This document shows positions 25,454 to 33,009 of a DNA stretch of 64,000 nt, in pieces (the stretch's first letter is position 1; every line of letters begins with the position of its first letter). The stretch is from Phycisphaerales bacterium (GTDB lineage: Bacteria; Planctomycetota; Phycisphaerae; Phycisphaerales; UBA1924): the NCBI GenBank assembly GCA_007693765.1, contig RECZ01000155.1:1-64000 (forward strand), read 5' to 3'. The translations under genes were made by a program, and so were the position numbers. A model generated the notes under the pieces. That model saw nothing but the letters and a program-made list of their open reading frames with translations, was not told where the DNA came from and searched no databases.

Positions 25454-26955
25454 AGCGGCGCCCCGGCAAACCCGCCCCGTCCGGGGGCACGGAGGCCCGC
25501 CCGACCTTCGACCCATCGAAGATGGCCGCTCAGCCGGGCGCGCCGGCGCCGGCCGCGAGCGATGTGCCCATCAGCATCACCCGGCTCGCGGCATTGATTG
25601 ACGGCGCCCTCCGCGCGGGCGTGCCCGCGCCGGTGCGCGTCCGCGGCGAGGTCTCGGGGTTCAACGACCGCACCCACTGGTGGTTCAACCTCAAGGATGA
25701 AGACGCCGTCGTCTCGTGCGTGATGTTCGCCAGTGCCGCCAAGCGGGCCGGCTTCGTGCCCGAGAACGGTCAAGAGGTCGTCGCCCGCGGGCGCATCGAG
25801 CATTACGCGAAGCAGGGCAAGACGCAGCTCTACATCGACAAGATGGAGCCCGCCGGCGCGGGCGCCCTGGAAATGCGGTTCCGGGCGCTGTGCGAGGAGA
25901 TCCGGTCGCTGGGCTGGTTCGATGTCGAACGCAAGCGGCCGCCGGCGTGGTTCCCGCGGCGCGTCGCCGTGGTCACATCGCGCACCGGCGCCGCGCTGCA
26001 GGACGTGCTCGACACCATGCGCAAGCGCTGCCCCGGCGTGGGCGTGGTGCTGGTGGACGTCATGGTGCAGGGAGCACACGCGGCGCCGCAGATCGCCGCC
26101 GCGATCCGTCGCGTCTCCGATGAGCACGAGCGGCTGGGCGTGGACACGATGATCGTCACGCGCGGCGGCGGCTCCATGGAGGATTTGTGGGCGTTCAACG
26201 AGCGGGTGGTCGCGGAGGCGATCGTGCGTTCGGCGGTGCCCGTGGTCGCCGCGATCGGGCACGAGACGGACACCACGATCGCCGAACTCGTCGCCGACGA
26301 GCGCTGCGCCACCCCCACGCAGGCCGCGATGCGCTGCACGCCGGATCGCACGGCGCTCGCCCAGCAGGTGGACCAGCACGCGCGGCGGCTGCGGGCGGCG
26401 CTGCGCTCCGGGGTGAACGCGCGCCGGGCCCGGCTCGAACGGGCCTCGGCGCGGCTGTCGCGTTCGCGGCCCGAGGCGGTGTACGCCGCACGACGCGAGC
26501 GCGTCGCCCGCCTGCGGACGCTGCTGCGCGATGCGCTGCACGAGCGGGCGCGGGCGTTCGACGCCGACCGTGCGCAGGAGCGCCTCGATCGCGCGCTCCG
26601 CGATGCGCGCGGGCGTGCGGCGTCGCGGCTCGACGCGGCCGCCCGCACGCTCGACATGGTCGGGCCGGTGAACGTGCTGCGCCGGGGGTACTCCGTCACG
26701 CTGCGGGCGGACGGCCGGGCCGTCCGCGCTCCGGGAGACGTTCGCCAAGGCGACGCGATCGAAACACGGCTGGCGACGGGCTCGCTACGCTCGATCGTCG
26801 CCCCCCCCGGAAGCCTCCCCCCCGAAACTCCACGCGGCCCCGACGCCTCACCGGGCTCCCCCCCTGCTTCCAACCCCGCGCGGCCCGCGCGGCGCAGGAA
26901 GCGCAAGCCCCCCACCGAGCCCCCGACGATGGACCTCTTCGGCGACGATCGGTAA
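25450..26955 (+). CDS. xseA: Exodeoxyribonuclease VII large subunit
   Basis: A 501-residue subunit of the single-strand-specific exonuclease used in repair. The N-terminal OB fold is visible (VRVRGEVSGFNDRTHWWFNLKD, about 60-130). The catalytic domain carries RVAVVTSRTGAALQD, VTRGGGSMEDLWAFNE and AIGHETDTTIAELVADERCATPTQAA. An Arg/Ala-rich coiled coil follows (about 300-400) and the end is GPVNVLRRGYSVT. The GTG at 25450 overlaps the mlaD stop and is preferred; an in-frame ATG at 25522 would drop 24 residues before the domain. The last 45 residues are Pro/Ser/Lys-rich. Confidence 0.95.
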   Translation: MKRRPGKPAPSGGTEARPTFDPSKMAAQPGAPAPAASDVPISITRLAALIDGALRAGVPAPVRVRGEVSGFNDRTHWWFNLKDEDAVVSCVMFASAAKRAGFVPENGQEVVARGRIEHYAKQGKTQLYIDKMEPAGAGALEMRFRALCEEIRSLGWFDVERKRPPAWFPRRVAVVTSRTGAALQDVLDTMRKRCPGVGVVLVDVMVQGAHAAPQIAAAIRRVSDEHERLGVDTMIVTRGGGSMEDLWAFNERVVAEAIVRSAVPVVAAIGHETDTTIAELVADERCATPTQAAMRCTPDRTALAQQVDQHARRLRAALRSGVNARRARLERASARLSRSRPEAVYAARRERVARLRTLLRDALHERARAFDADRAQERLDRALRDARGRAASRLDAAARTLDMVGPVNVLRRGYSVTLRADGRAVRAPGDVRQGDAIETRLATGSLRSIVAPPGSLPPETPRGPDASPGSPPASNPARPARRRKRKPPTEPPTMDLFGDDR

Positions 26956-26956
26956 C

Positions 26957-27286
26957 GTGCCCCGCGTGAGCAAACGCCGTAAGGATTCCGATGACCGCCC
27001 GCAGGAGCCCACCGAGGCGGACGCCGAGACCGCGCTGTCGTTCGAGCAGGCGGTGGAGCGGGTGGAGGCGATCATCGAGCGGATCGAGTCGGGCGAGGCC
27101 GGGCTGGAGGACTCCATCGCGCAGTACGAGAAGGGCGTGGTGCTGCTCGGGCGCTGCCGCGCGATCCTTGATCGGGCCGAGCAGCGGATCGAGGAACTGA
27201 CCGCGTCGCCCGAGCCCAAGGGCCGCGGCGCCGCCCCGCGCGACGACGACGGCGCGGCGGACGCCGACGACGAGCTCCCCTTGTGA
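26957..27286 (+). CDS. xseB: Exodeoxyribonuclease VII small subunit
   Basis: A 109-residue partner of XseA. The family core is LSFEQAVERVEAIIERIESGEAGLEDSIAQYEKGVVLL, then CRAILDRAEQRIEEL. It has a charged N-terminal extension and an acidic tail (DDDGAADADDELPL). Translation starts at GTG 26957, one base after the xseA stop, and the stop codon overlaps the GTG of the prepilin peptidase gene. Confidence 0.94.
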   Translation: MPRVSKRRKDSDDRPQEPTEADAETALSFEQAVERVEAIIERIESGEAGLEDSIAQYEKGVVLLGRCRAILDRAEQRIEELTASPEPKGRGAAPRDDDGAADADDELPL

Positions 27287-28974
27287 CGCCGGCGCCCTGG
27301 CTGATCGCGACATTCGCCCTGACCTTCATGTTCGCGGTCGGCGCGTGCGTGGGGTCGTTTCTCAACGTGGTGGCGCACCGCTTGCCGCTGGGGCAGGGGC
27401 TGTTCGCGCCGGGGTCGCGCTGCCCACGCTGCGAGACGCCGCTGCGCTGGACGGAGAACTTCCCCGTGTTCGGCTGGCTCTGGCTGCGGGGCCGGTGCCG
27501 TTTCTGCCGGTCGCCGATCTCGGGCGAGTACCCGCTGATCGAGGTGGCCACGGGGCTGCTCTTCGCGGGGCTCTACGGCGCGTGGTTCGTGCACGAGGCC
27601 ACGGGCGTTTGGGGCGGCTCGGACGCCGCGCCGGGATGGACGCACGCCGGGCTGCTGGCGACGTGGCCGATGTTCACGATCGTGCTGACGATGATCGGCT
27701 CGCTCATCGCGATGACGCTCATCGATGCGCGCACGTTCACGATTCCGCTGATCCTGCCGTGGGTGGCGACGGCGGTGGCCGTGGTCTTCCAACCGCTGCA
27801 CGGGGCGTGGATCGGCGCACGGCACGCCGGGCTGCCGGGGGTGCGCGATCAACCCTGGACGATCCCCGTGCCTGATGCGCTGGGGCTGGGCCTGGCGCTG
27901 GGCGCCCTGCTGGGCGTCGGGGCGTCGCTGCTGCTGGTGCGCGCGGGGCTGATGCGTCGCAGTTTTTGGGACTACGAGGTGTGGGAGGAATCCGCCCGGG
28001 AGAGCCTGTCGCGCACGGGCACGCTCGCCCGCGTCGATACGGAGATCGAGCCGAGCGTCGGCGGGGCGCTCCTGCGGGCGCTGGTGCTGACGGGGCCGGC
28101 GATCGCGCTCATGGGCGTTGGGTTCACCTTCGGTGTGCGCTGGGGGAGCCCCTTTGTGGGCATGGCCGTGGGCACGCTGCTCGGGCTGACGATCGGCGGC
28201 GTGCTGCGCGCGGTGCTGGTGTCGCGGATCGAAAAATCGACGCGGGCGGAACGCTCCGCCGCGACCCCGGCGCCCGTGCCCGCCGTTCCGGAGCCCGGAC
28301 CATCGAAGCCCGTGTCGCGCGTGGTTCGCGTGGCGCTGTGCGTGGCCCCCGTCGTGATCTTCGGCGCGGCGGGGTGGGCGCTCGACCCCTTCCACACGCT
28401 CACCGGGGCGGGTATGGGCCTGCTCGCGGGCGTGCTGGCTCTGGGAGCGCTCGCGGGACGCGGCGGCGACGATGCGGGCGAGGAGCCGACGCTGTGGCTC
28501 GCGTACCCGCACGCCAGACGCGAGATGGGCCGGGAGGCGCTCTTCCTCGCGCCGGCCGCGGTGCTGGCGGTCTTGGGGGCGGTGGCACTGCCCGCGGTAT
28601 TCGCGGCGGAACTGCCCCTGTGGCTGGCGGCGCTGGGCGGGGCGCTGGTGGGGTACGTCGTAGGCGGGGGCGTGGTGTGGATGATCCGGATCGTGGGAAC
28701 GCTGGCCTTGGGCAAGGAGGCGATGGGGATGGGCGACGTCCACCTCATGGCCGCGGTCGGGGCGTGCCTCGGTTGGATCGACCCGCTGCTGGCGTTTTTC
28801 ACGGCGCCCCTGTTTGGGTTGTCGTGGGCACTGCTCAGCGCGTTGGCGAGCGGCTCGCGCGTGGGCGCCCTGCCCTTCGGGCCGCACCTGGCGCTGGCGA
28901 CGATCGCGGTGGTGACGGCACGCCCGTGGTACGACGCGCTGCTGGCGCGGCTGATGCACGCGCCGGGGGTGTAG
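27283..28974 (+). CDS. Enlarged prepilin peptidase (type IV leader peptidase, GspO/PilD family)
   Basis: A 563-residue polytopic membrane aspartyl protease that cleaves type IV pilin-like leader peptides. The N-terminal methyltransferase-like half shows ACVGSFLNVVAHRLP and a zinc tetrad (CPRC ... CRFC). The two catalytic Asp residues are in TLIDARTF (Asp 148) and GMGDVHL (Asp 485). In standard family members these are about 65 residues apart, but here about 337. The extra segment contains several hydrophobic helices and polar linkers. The GTG start overlaps the xseB stop by four bases. No pilin genes are nearby. Confidence 0.86.
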   Translation: MTPAPWLIATFALTFMFAVGACVGSFLNVVAHRLPLGQGLFAPGSRCPRCETPLRWTENFPVFGWLWLRGRCRFCRSPISGEYPLIEVATGLLFAGLYGAWFVHEATGVWGGSDAAPGWTHAGLLATWPMFTIVLTMIGSLIAMTLIDARTFTIPLILPWVATAVAVVFQPLHGAWIGARHAGLPGVRDQPWTIPVPDALGLGLALGALLGVGASLLLVRAGLMRRSFWDYEVWEESARESLSRTGTLARVDTEIEPSVGGALLRALVLTGPAIALMGVGFTFGVRWGSPFVGMAVGTLLGLTIGGVLRAVLVSRIEKSTRAERSAATPAPVPAVPEPGPSKPVSRVVRVALCVAPVVIFGAAGWALDPFHTLTGAGMGLLAGVLALGALAGRGGDDAGEEPTLWLAYPHARREMGREALFLAPAAVLAVLGAVALPAVFAAELPLWLAALGGALVGYVVGGGVVWMIRIVGTLALGKEAMGMGDVHLMAAVGACLGWIDPLLAFFTAPLFGLSWALLSALASGSRVGALPFGPHLALATIAVVTARPWYDALLARLMHAPGV

Positions 28975-29022
28975 AAGGCGCTCTTTCTTGGGGCGCAAGC
29001 GTTGCGCGAGGGCCGGCGTGGC

Positions 29023-29051
29023 TGGACAGTCAGGGCTGCTTGTTTTACAAC
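29023..29051 (+). promoter_or_regulatory. Sigma-70-like promoter of the OmpA-like lipoprotein gene
   Basis: TGGACA (29023-29028) and TACAAC (29046-29051) are separated by 17 bases. Transcription would start about 80 bases before the ATG. Found by consensus only. Confidence 0.45.
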
Positions 29052-29137
29052 GTAAGCCGCGCCTCACGCGGAGCGCGACGCCCGAACCGCGGCGTCCAAA
29101 CACGGCCCACACCCGGTGACAGGGGAGCCTACAGACG

Positions 29138-29815
29138 ATGTCAACGACTCGGAATCTTCTGCGAACCAACTGGCGACGCGCGATCGGGCTCGGTCTGCTC
29201 GTGACGCTGGGCGCTCTGATGACCGGCTGCTCGAACGGCGAGCGTCAGCAGATGGCCCTGTACGAACAAGAAAACATGGAACTGCGTTCGCGCAACGACC
29301 AGCTTGAAGCGGCCCTGCGCGACAGCGAGTCGCAGCGGTCGATGCTCGAAGAGGAGCGCGAGCGTCTCGACAGCCAACTCCGCTCCGCCCAGCAGCAGCG
29401 CCAGACCGCCGGCGCCGCGACCGGATTCGAGGGCATGGCCGGCGTGGGCGTCTCGCGTCGCGGCAGCGACATCGTGGTTGACGTCGCGGGCGATGTGCTC
29501 TTCGACTCCGGTCAGGTGACGCTCAAACCCGCGTCGCGCCAGCGGCTCGACAACATCGCCTCGGTGCTCAACTCGCGCTACCCCAACGCCGTGATCCGCA
29601 TCGAGGGGCACACCGACTCCGACCCCATCCGGCGGAGCCAGTGGAAATCCAACGAACGACTCGGCGCCGAGCGCGCGATGGCCGTGCAGGACTACCTCGC
29701 CTCGAAGGGTGTGGCGAAGAGCCGCACGTACATCGCCTCCTTCGGCCCGGCGCGCCCGAAATCCACGAAGGCCGCGAGCCGGCGCGTGGAGATCGTGATC
29801 CTCGGCGGCTCCTGA
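29138..29815 (+). CDS. OmpA-family peptidoglycan-associated lipoprotein
   Basis: A 225-residue lipoprotein. A signal sequence with lipobox LMTGC puts the lipidated Cys near residue 31. A coiled-coil region follows (about 40-90: QENMELRSRNDQLEAALRDS). The OmpA domain spans about 110-222, with DVLFDSGQVTLKP, RIEGHTDSDPI and the NERLGAERAMAVQDYLAS helix; these are the peptidoglycan-contacting motifs. It probably tethers the outer membrane to the wall, like Pal. Its own promoter and terminator flank it, so it is likely monocistronic. Confidence 0.93.
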   Translation: MSTTRNLLRTNWRRAIGLGLLVTLGALMTGCSNGERQQMALYEQENMELRSRNDQLEAALRDSESQRSMLEEERERLDSQLRSAQQQRQTAGAATGFEGMAGVGVSRRGSDIVVDVAGDVLFDSGQVTLKPASRQRLDNIASVLNSRYPNAVIRIEGHTDSDPIRRSQWKSNERLGAERAMAVQDYLASKGVAKSRTYIASFGPARPKSTKAASRRVEIVILGGS

Positions 29816-29849
29816 GCCACATCGTTCCGGACCATCCCCAACCACCGTG

Positions 29850-29883
29850 CCACCGACTTCGCCCAGCGAAGTCGGTGGTTTTT
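29850..29883 (+). terminator. Rho-independent terminator, copy 1 of a recurring palindrome
   Basis: A perfect 12-bp stem (CCACCGACTTCG / CGAAGTCGGTGG) with a 5-base loop is followed by TTTTT. Near-identical palindromes occur after two genes at 63674-63790. Confidence 0.9.
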
Positions 29884-29924
29884 CATTCCATCACCCCTGA
29901 TCAGCCCCTGACCGGTCCGTGATG

Positions 29925-29930
29925 TACGCT
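29925..29930 (+). promoter_or_regulatory. -10 box (TACGCT) just upstream of the recG start
   Basis: TGTACGCT ends six bases before the ATG at 29937, matching the short-leader pattern of several genes here. It supports 29937 as the true start rather than 29919 or 29922, which would lie inside the promoter. Confidence 0.45.
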
Positions 29931-29936
29931 GACGCC

Positions 29937-32039
29937 ATGGACGCCGCGGCGGGCTTCGATCTGCGCACACCCATCGAACGCGTGCCCGGCGTCACAGCGC
30001 GCAGGGCGCCCGCGTTCCGCGCGTTGGGGATCGAGCACGTGGCGGGACTCCTGCAGCACCTGCCCCACCGCCACGAGTTCGAGGCGGAAGAGACGAGCAT
30101 GGCCGGCCTGCAGCCCGACGCGGTGGTCAGCGCCCGCGGCGAGGTGACGGCGACACGGGTGGTGATCCACGGCAAGAAGCGCTTCGAAGCCGTTCTGAGC
30201 GACGACACGGGGCGGCTCGACCTCGTGTGGTTCAACGCCCTGTACATGCGCGACAAGATCATGCCCGGCGTGCGACTGCGCGTGCAGGGCAAGGCCAGAC
30301 GGCGCGGCCCGGGGCTGCAGATCGCCAACCCGCGGTATGAGATCATCGACGACGAGTCCGAGCCCGAGGCCCGCGCAGCCCGCCTCCGCCCCGTGTACCC
30401 CGCCAGCGAGGAGGCGCCCTCGAAGGCCATCGAGCGCGCGGTGGACGCCGTGCTCGATCGCGCCCTGCCCCACGTCGAAGACCATCTGAGCGACGACTAC
30501 CGGCGCGAGCGCAGCCTGCCCTCCCTGCGCGACGCTTACCGCATGATGCACCGCCCCGAATCGGAGGACGAGGTCGCGCAGGCCCGGCGACGGCTCGCAT
30601 ACGACGAGTTCCTGCTGCTGCAGCTCGGGGTGCAGATGAAGCGGGCGCACCTGCGCAAGACGCAGCGGGCGCCCGCGCTGCGCTGGTCGGAGGAGATCGA
30701 CGCCCACATCCGCGAGCGCTTCCCCTTCGCCCTCACGCCAGCGCAGGACGAGGTCGTGCGGGAGATCCGGCGCGACCTCACGCAGGCGACGCCCTCGAAC
30801 CGGCTGATCCAGGGCGACGTCGGGTCGGGCAAGACGGTGGTGGCGCTGTACGCGATGCTCATGGCCAGCGCATCGCGCTTCCAATCCGCGTTGATGGCGC
30901 CGACCGAGATCCTCGCCGAGCAGCACCACGCCACGATGACGGCCATGCTGCACGGCTCGAACGTGCGCATCGCCCTGCTCACGGGGGCGTTGGGCGCGCA
31001 GGAGCGGCGCACCACGGTGGCGGCGATCCGCGAGGGGGCGATCGACATCGTCATCGGCACGCACGCGCTGCTCACCGAGGATGTGCGGTTCGGTGCGCTG
31101 GGCGTCGTGGTGATCGACGAGCAGCACCGCTTCGGCGTGCGCCAGCGCGCGGGCCTGCGCGAGCGCTCGGGCGACGGGAAGACCACGCCGCACACGCTGG
31201 TGATGACGGCCACGCCCATCCCGCGCACGCTGGCGCTGACGGTGTTCGGCGATCTCGACGTCTCGACGATCCGCGGCATGCCGCCGGGGCGCATCCCGGT
31301 GACGACGCGCGTCGTCGGCGTCGACAAGACGGACGAAGTGTACGGCTACGTGCGCACGAGGCTGGAGCGCAAGGAGCAGGCGTACGTCGTCGTGCCGGCG
31401 ATCGACACGGGTGAATCGTCTGGGGACAAGGCGCTGCGCGACGTGCGATCCACGCTCAAACGCCTCGAAGGCGGCCCGCTCGCGGGGATGCGCCTCGCGG
31501 CCCTGCACGGGCGGCTGAAGCGCGAGACGCGCGAGCGCATCATGGAACGCTTCCGGCTGGGGCAGATCGACGCCCTCGTCGCGACAACCGTGATCGAGGT
31601 CGGCGTGGATGTGCCCAACGCATCCATCATGGTGATCGAGCACGCCGAACGCTTCGGCCTCTCACAACTGCACCAGTTGCGCGGGCGCGTCGGGCGCGGC
31701 CAGGCGCGGGCGCTGTGCGTGCTCATCGGCGAGCCGATCACGCCCGAGGCCGCGGAGCGACTCGGCGCGATCGGCAAGACGACCGACGGCTTCGCCCTCG
31801 CGGAAAAGGACCTCGAACTGCGCGGCCCCGGCGAGGTGCTGGGCGCCCGACAAGCCGGCGACGCCCCCTTCCGCGTGGCCGACCTGCCGCGCGACATCGA
31901 CCTGCTCATGCTGGCCAGACGCGACGCGGCGCAGTGGATCGAACGCTCCCCCACGCTCGATGCGCCGGAGGAAACACTGGTGCGCGGGCGGCTGTTGAAG
32001 CGGTACCGTGAGACGTTGGGGTTGGCGGATGTGGGGTGA
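29937..32039 (+). CDS. recG: ATP-dependent DNA helicase RecG
   Basis: A 700-residue branched-DNA helicase for replication-fork reversal and recombination. The N-terminal wedge/OB region (about 1-220) contains RVPGVTARRAPAFRALGI and LVWFNALYMRDKIMPG. Helicase motifs: LTPAQDEVVREI, Walker A GDVGSGKT, the APTEILAEQH motif, DEQHRFGVRQR (DExH box), MTATPIPRTLALT, and motif VI QLRGRVGRG. The C-terminal DGFALAEKDLELRGPGEVLGARQ is diagnostic of RecG. It lies directly after a terminator. Confidence 0.96.
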   Translation: MDAAAGFDLRTPIERVPGVTARRAPAFRALGIEHVAGLLQHLPHRHEFEAEETSMAGLQPDAVVSARGEVTATRVVIHGKKRFEAVLSDDTGRLDLVWFNALYMRDKIMPGVRLRVQGKARRRGPGLQIANPRYEIIDDESEPEARAARLRPVYPASEEAPSKAIERAVDAVLDRALPHVEDHLSDDYRRERSLPSLRDAYRMMHRPESEDEVAQARRRLAYDEFLLLQLGVQMKRAHLRKTQRAPALRWSEEIDAHIRERFPFALTPAQDEVVREIRRDLTQATPSNRLIQGDVGSGKTVVALYAMLMASASRFQSALMAPTEILAEQHHATMTAMLHGSNVRIALLTGALGAQERRTTVAAIREGAIDIVIGTHALLTEDVRFGALGVVVIDEQHRFGVRQRAGLRERSGDGKTTPHTLVMTATPIPRTLALTVFGDLDVSTIRGMPPGRIPVTTRVVGVDKTDEVYGYVRTRLERKEQAYVVVPAIDTGESSGDKALRDVRSTLKRLEGGPLAGMRLAALHGRLKRETRERIMERFRLGQIDALVATTVIEVGVDVPNASIMVIEHAERFGLSQLHQLRGRVGRGQARALCVLIGEPITPEAAERLGAIGKTTDGFALAEKDLELRGPGEVLGARQAGDAPFRVADLPRDIDLLMLARRDAAQWIERSPTLDAPEETLVRGRLLKRYRETLGLADVG

Positions 32040-32349
32040 GGCCTGCGTGCGGCGCGCGATATTCTTGGCTTGTTCGGGGGATTCCCTCGCTCGTGATGAT
32101 CTTTTCAACAGCGCATTTCCTCGCTGAATACGCGTCTGTGCAGCTCTCCTCCTCGATCTCAGGATTTCTTGGAACACTTCGGCCCGCGGGCCGACTAACC
32201 CAATAAGCCTGTGGCGCCGTAACGCGCGCTGCGGGCGCCGATGTCGTTGTGGGCGTGCATGTTGCGCGTGCGGCGGGATTGGTTCGTGCGTCGCGGCCGC
32301 CGCCGGCCCGGCGCGATCGGAACGATCCACATTTGCAGGAGAACAGGAC
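32040..32349. other. Intergenic region between recG and the OmpH-like gene
   Basis: About 310 bases without a credible gene. It is locally AT-richer (around 32060-32170). No palindrome or promoter stands out. GCAGGAGAACAGGAC (about 32335-32349) supplies the ribosome binding site of the next gene. Confidence 0.35.
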
Positions 32350-32829
32350 ATGATGCGAGTTTCCAAGGCACAGTTCGCCGGCGGCGTTGTCGTCGGCGTG
32401 GTCGGCGCTTCACTGATCGGCGTGGGCGGGATGGCGTTCGCGCAGACGCAGCGGGCGCAGCCCGTCGAGCGCGATGCGCAGGTTCGCGTGGGCACGTACA
32501 CGCCGCAGACGGCGTTCAGCCAGTACCGCGGCGCCGACGCCATCAACGAGCGTGCGGAGCGTCTGCAGATCGAGATGCAGGAAGCGCAGCAAGGGGGCGA
32601 TCAGCAGCGCATGATGGAGCTTCAATCGGAGATGCAGCAGCTGCAGATGGCGCAGCAGCAGATCGTCGAGCGCTTCTTCGCAGAGGTCGAGCGGGCCGTG
32701 CCCGAGGTCGCCCGTGAGGCCGGGGTGAGCGTCTTCGCGGTCGAGATCGTCTACACGGCCGCCGAACTCGGCGAGCCGATGGACCTCACGCCACAGGTCG
32801 TCGAGCGGATCAACAAGAACGCCGACTGA
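32350..32829 (+). CDS. OmpH/Skp-like periplasmic protein
   Basis: A 159-residue exported protein. The N-terminus has a signal or anchor segment (FAGGVVVGVVGASLIGVGGMAFAQ). The rest is helical and Gln/Glu-rich (AERLQIEMQEAQQGGDQQRMMELQSEMQQLQMAQQQ), like the coiled-coil arms of Skp. It ends in a globular strand-helix element (VSVFAVEIVYTAAELGEPMDLT ... VVERINKN) that resembles the OmpH end 'DLT..V...LN'. Skp-type proteins chaperone outer-membrane proteins. Assignment to the family is by pattern, not by a search. The ATG at 32350 could alternatively be the next ATG at 32353. Confidence 0.72.
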   Translation: MMRVSKAQFAGGVVVGVVGASLIGVGGMAFAQTQRAQPVERDAQVRVGTYTPQTAFSQYRGADAINERAERLQIEMQEAQQGGDQQRMMELQSEMQQLQMAQQQIVERFFAEVERAVPEVAREAGVSVFAVEIVYTAAELGEPMDLTPQVVERINKNAD

Positions 32830-32927
32830 CCTTCGCATCGCACCGCTTCGGGGGTGAGAGGCTGGGGTTGAGAGAGAGTCGTCGGGGCTCTGGGAGACCG
32901 CGGCATTTCGGGGCAGACGCCGTACAC

Positions 32928-32962
32928 GCGGGGGCGGGACTTCGGTCCCGCCCCCGCTTTTC
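32928..32962 (+). terminator. Rho-independent terminator after the OmpH-like gene
   Basis: A perfect 13-bp GC stem (GCGGGGGCGGGAC / GTCCCGCCCCCGC) with a TTCG tetraloop is followed by TTTT. It is one of the strongest terminators in the window. Confidence 0.92.
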
Positions 32963-32996
32963 CGCGCCGGTGTGGCGCGGCCCGCCCCTCCCCCAT

Positions 32997-33002
32997 TACA
33001 CT
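32997..33002 (+). promoter_or_regulatory. -10 box (TACACT) just upstream of polX
   Basis: ATTACACT ends seven bases before the ATG at 33010. The terminator of the previous gene ends only about 35 bases upstream, which leaves room for a compact promoter only. Confidence 0.5.
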
Positions 33003-33009
33003 CCACGCC

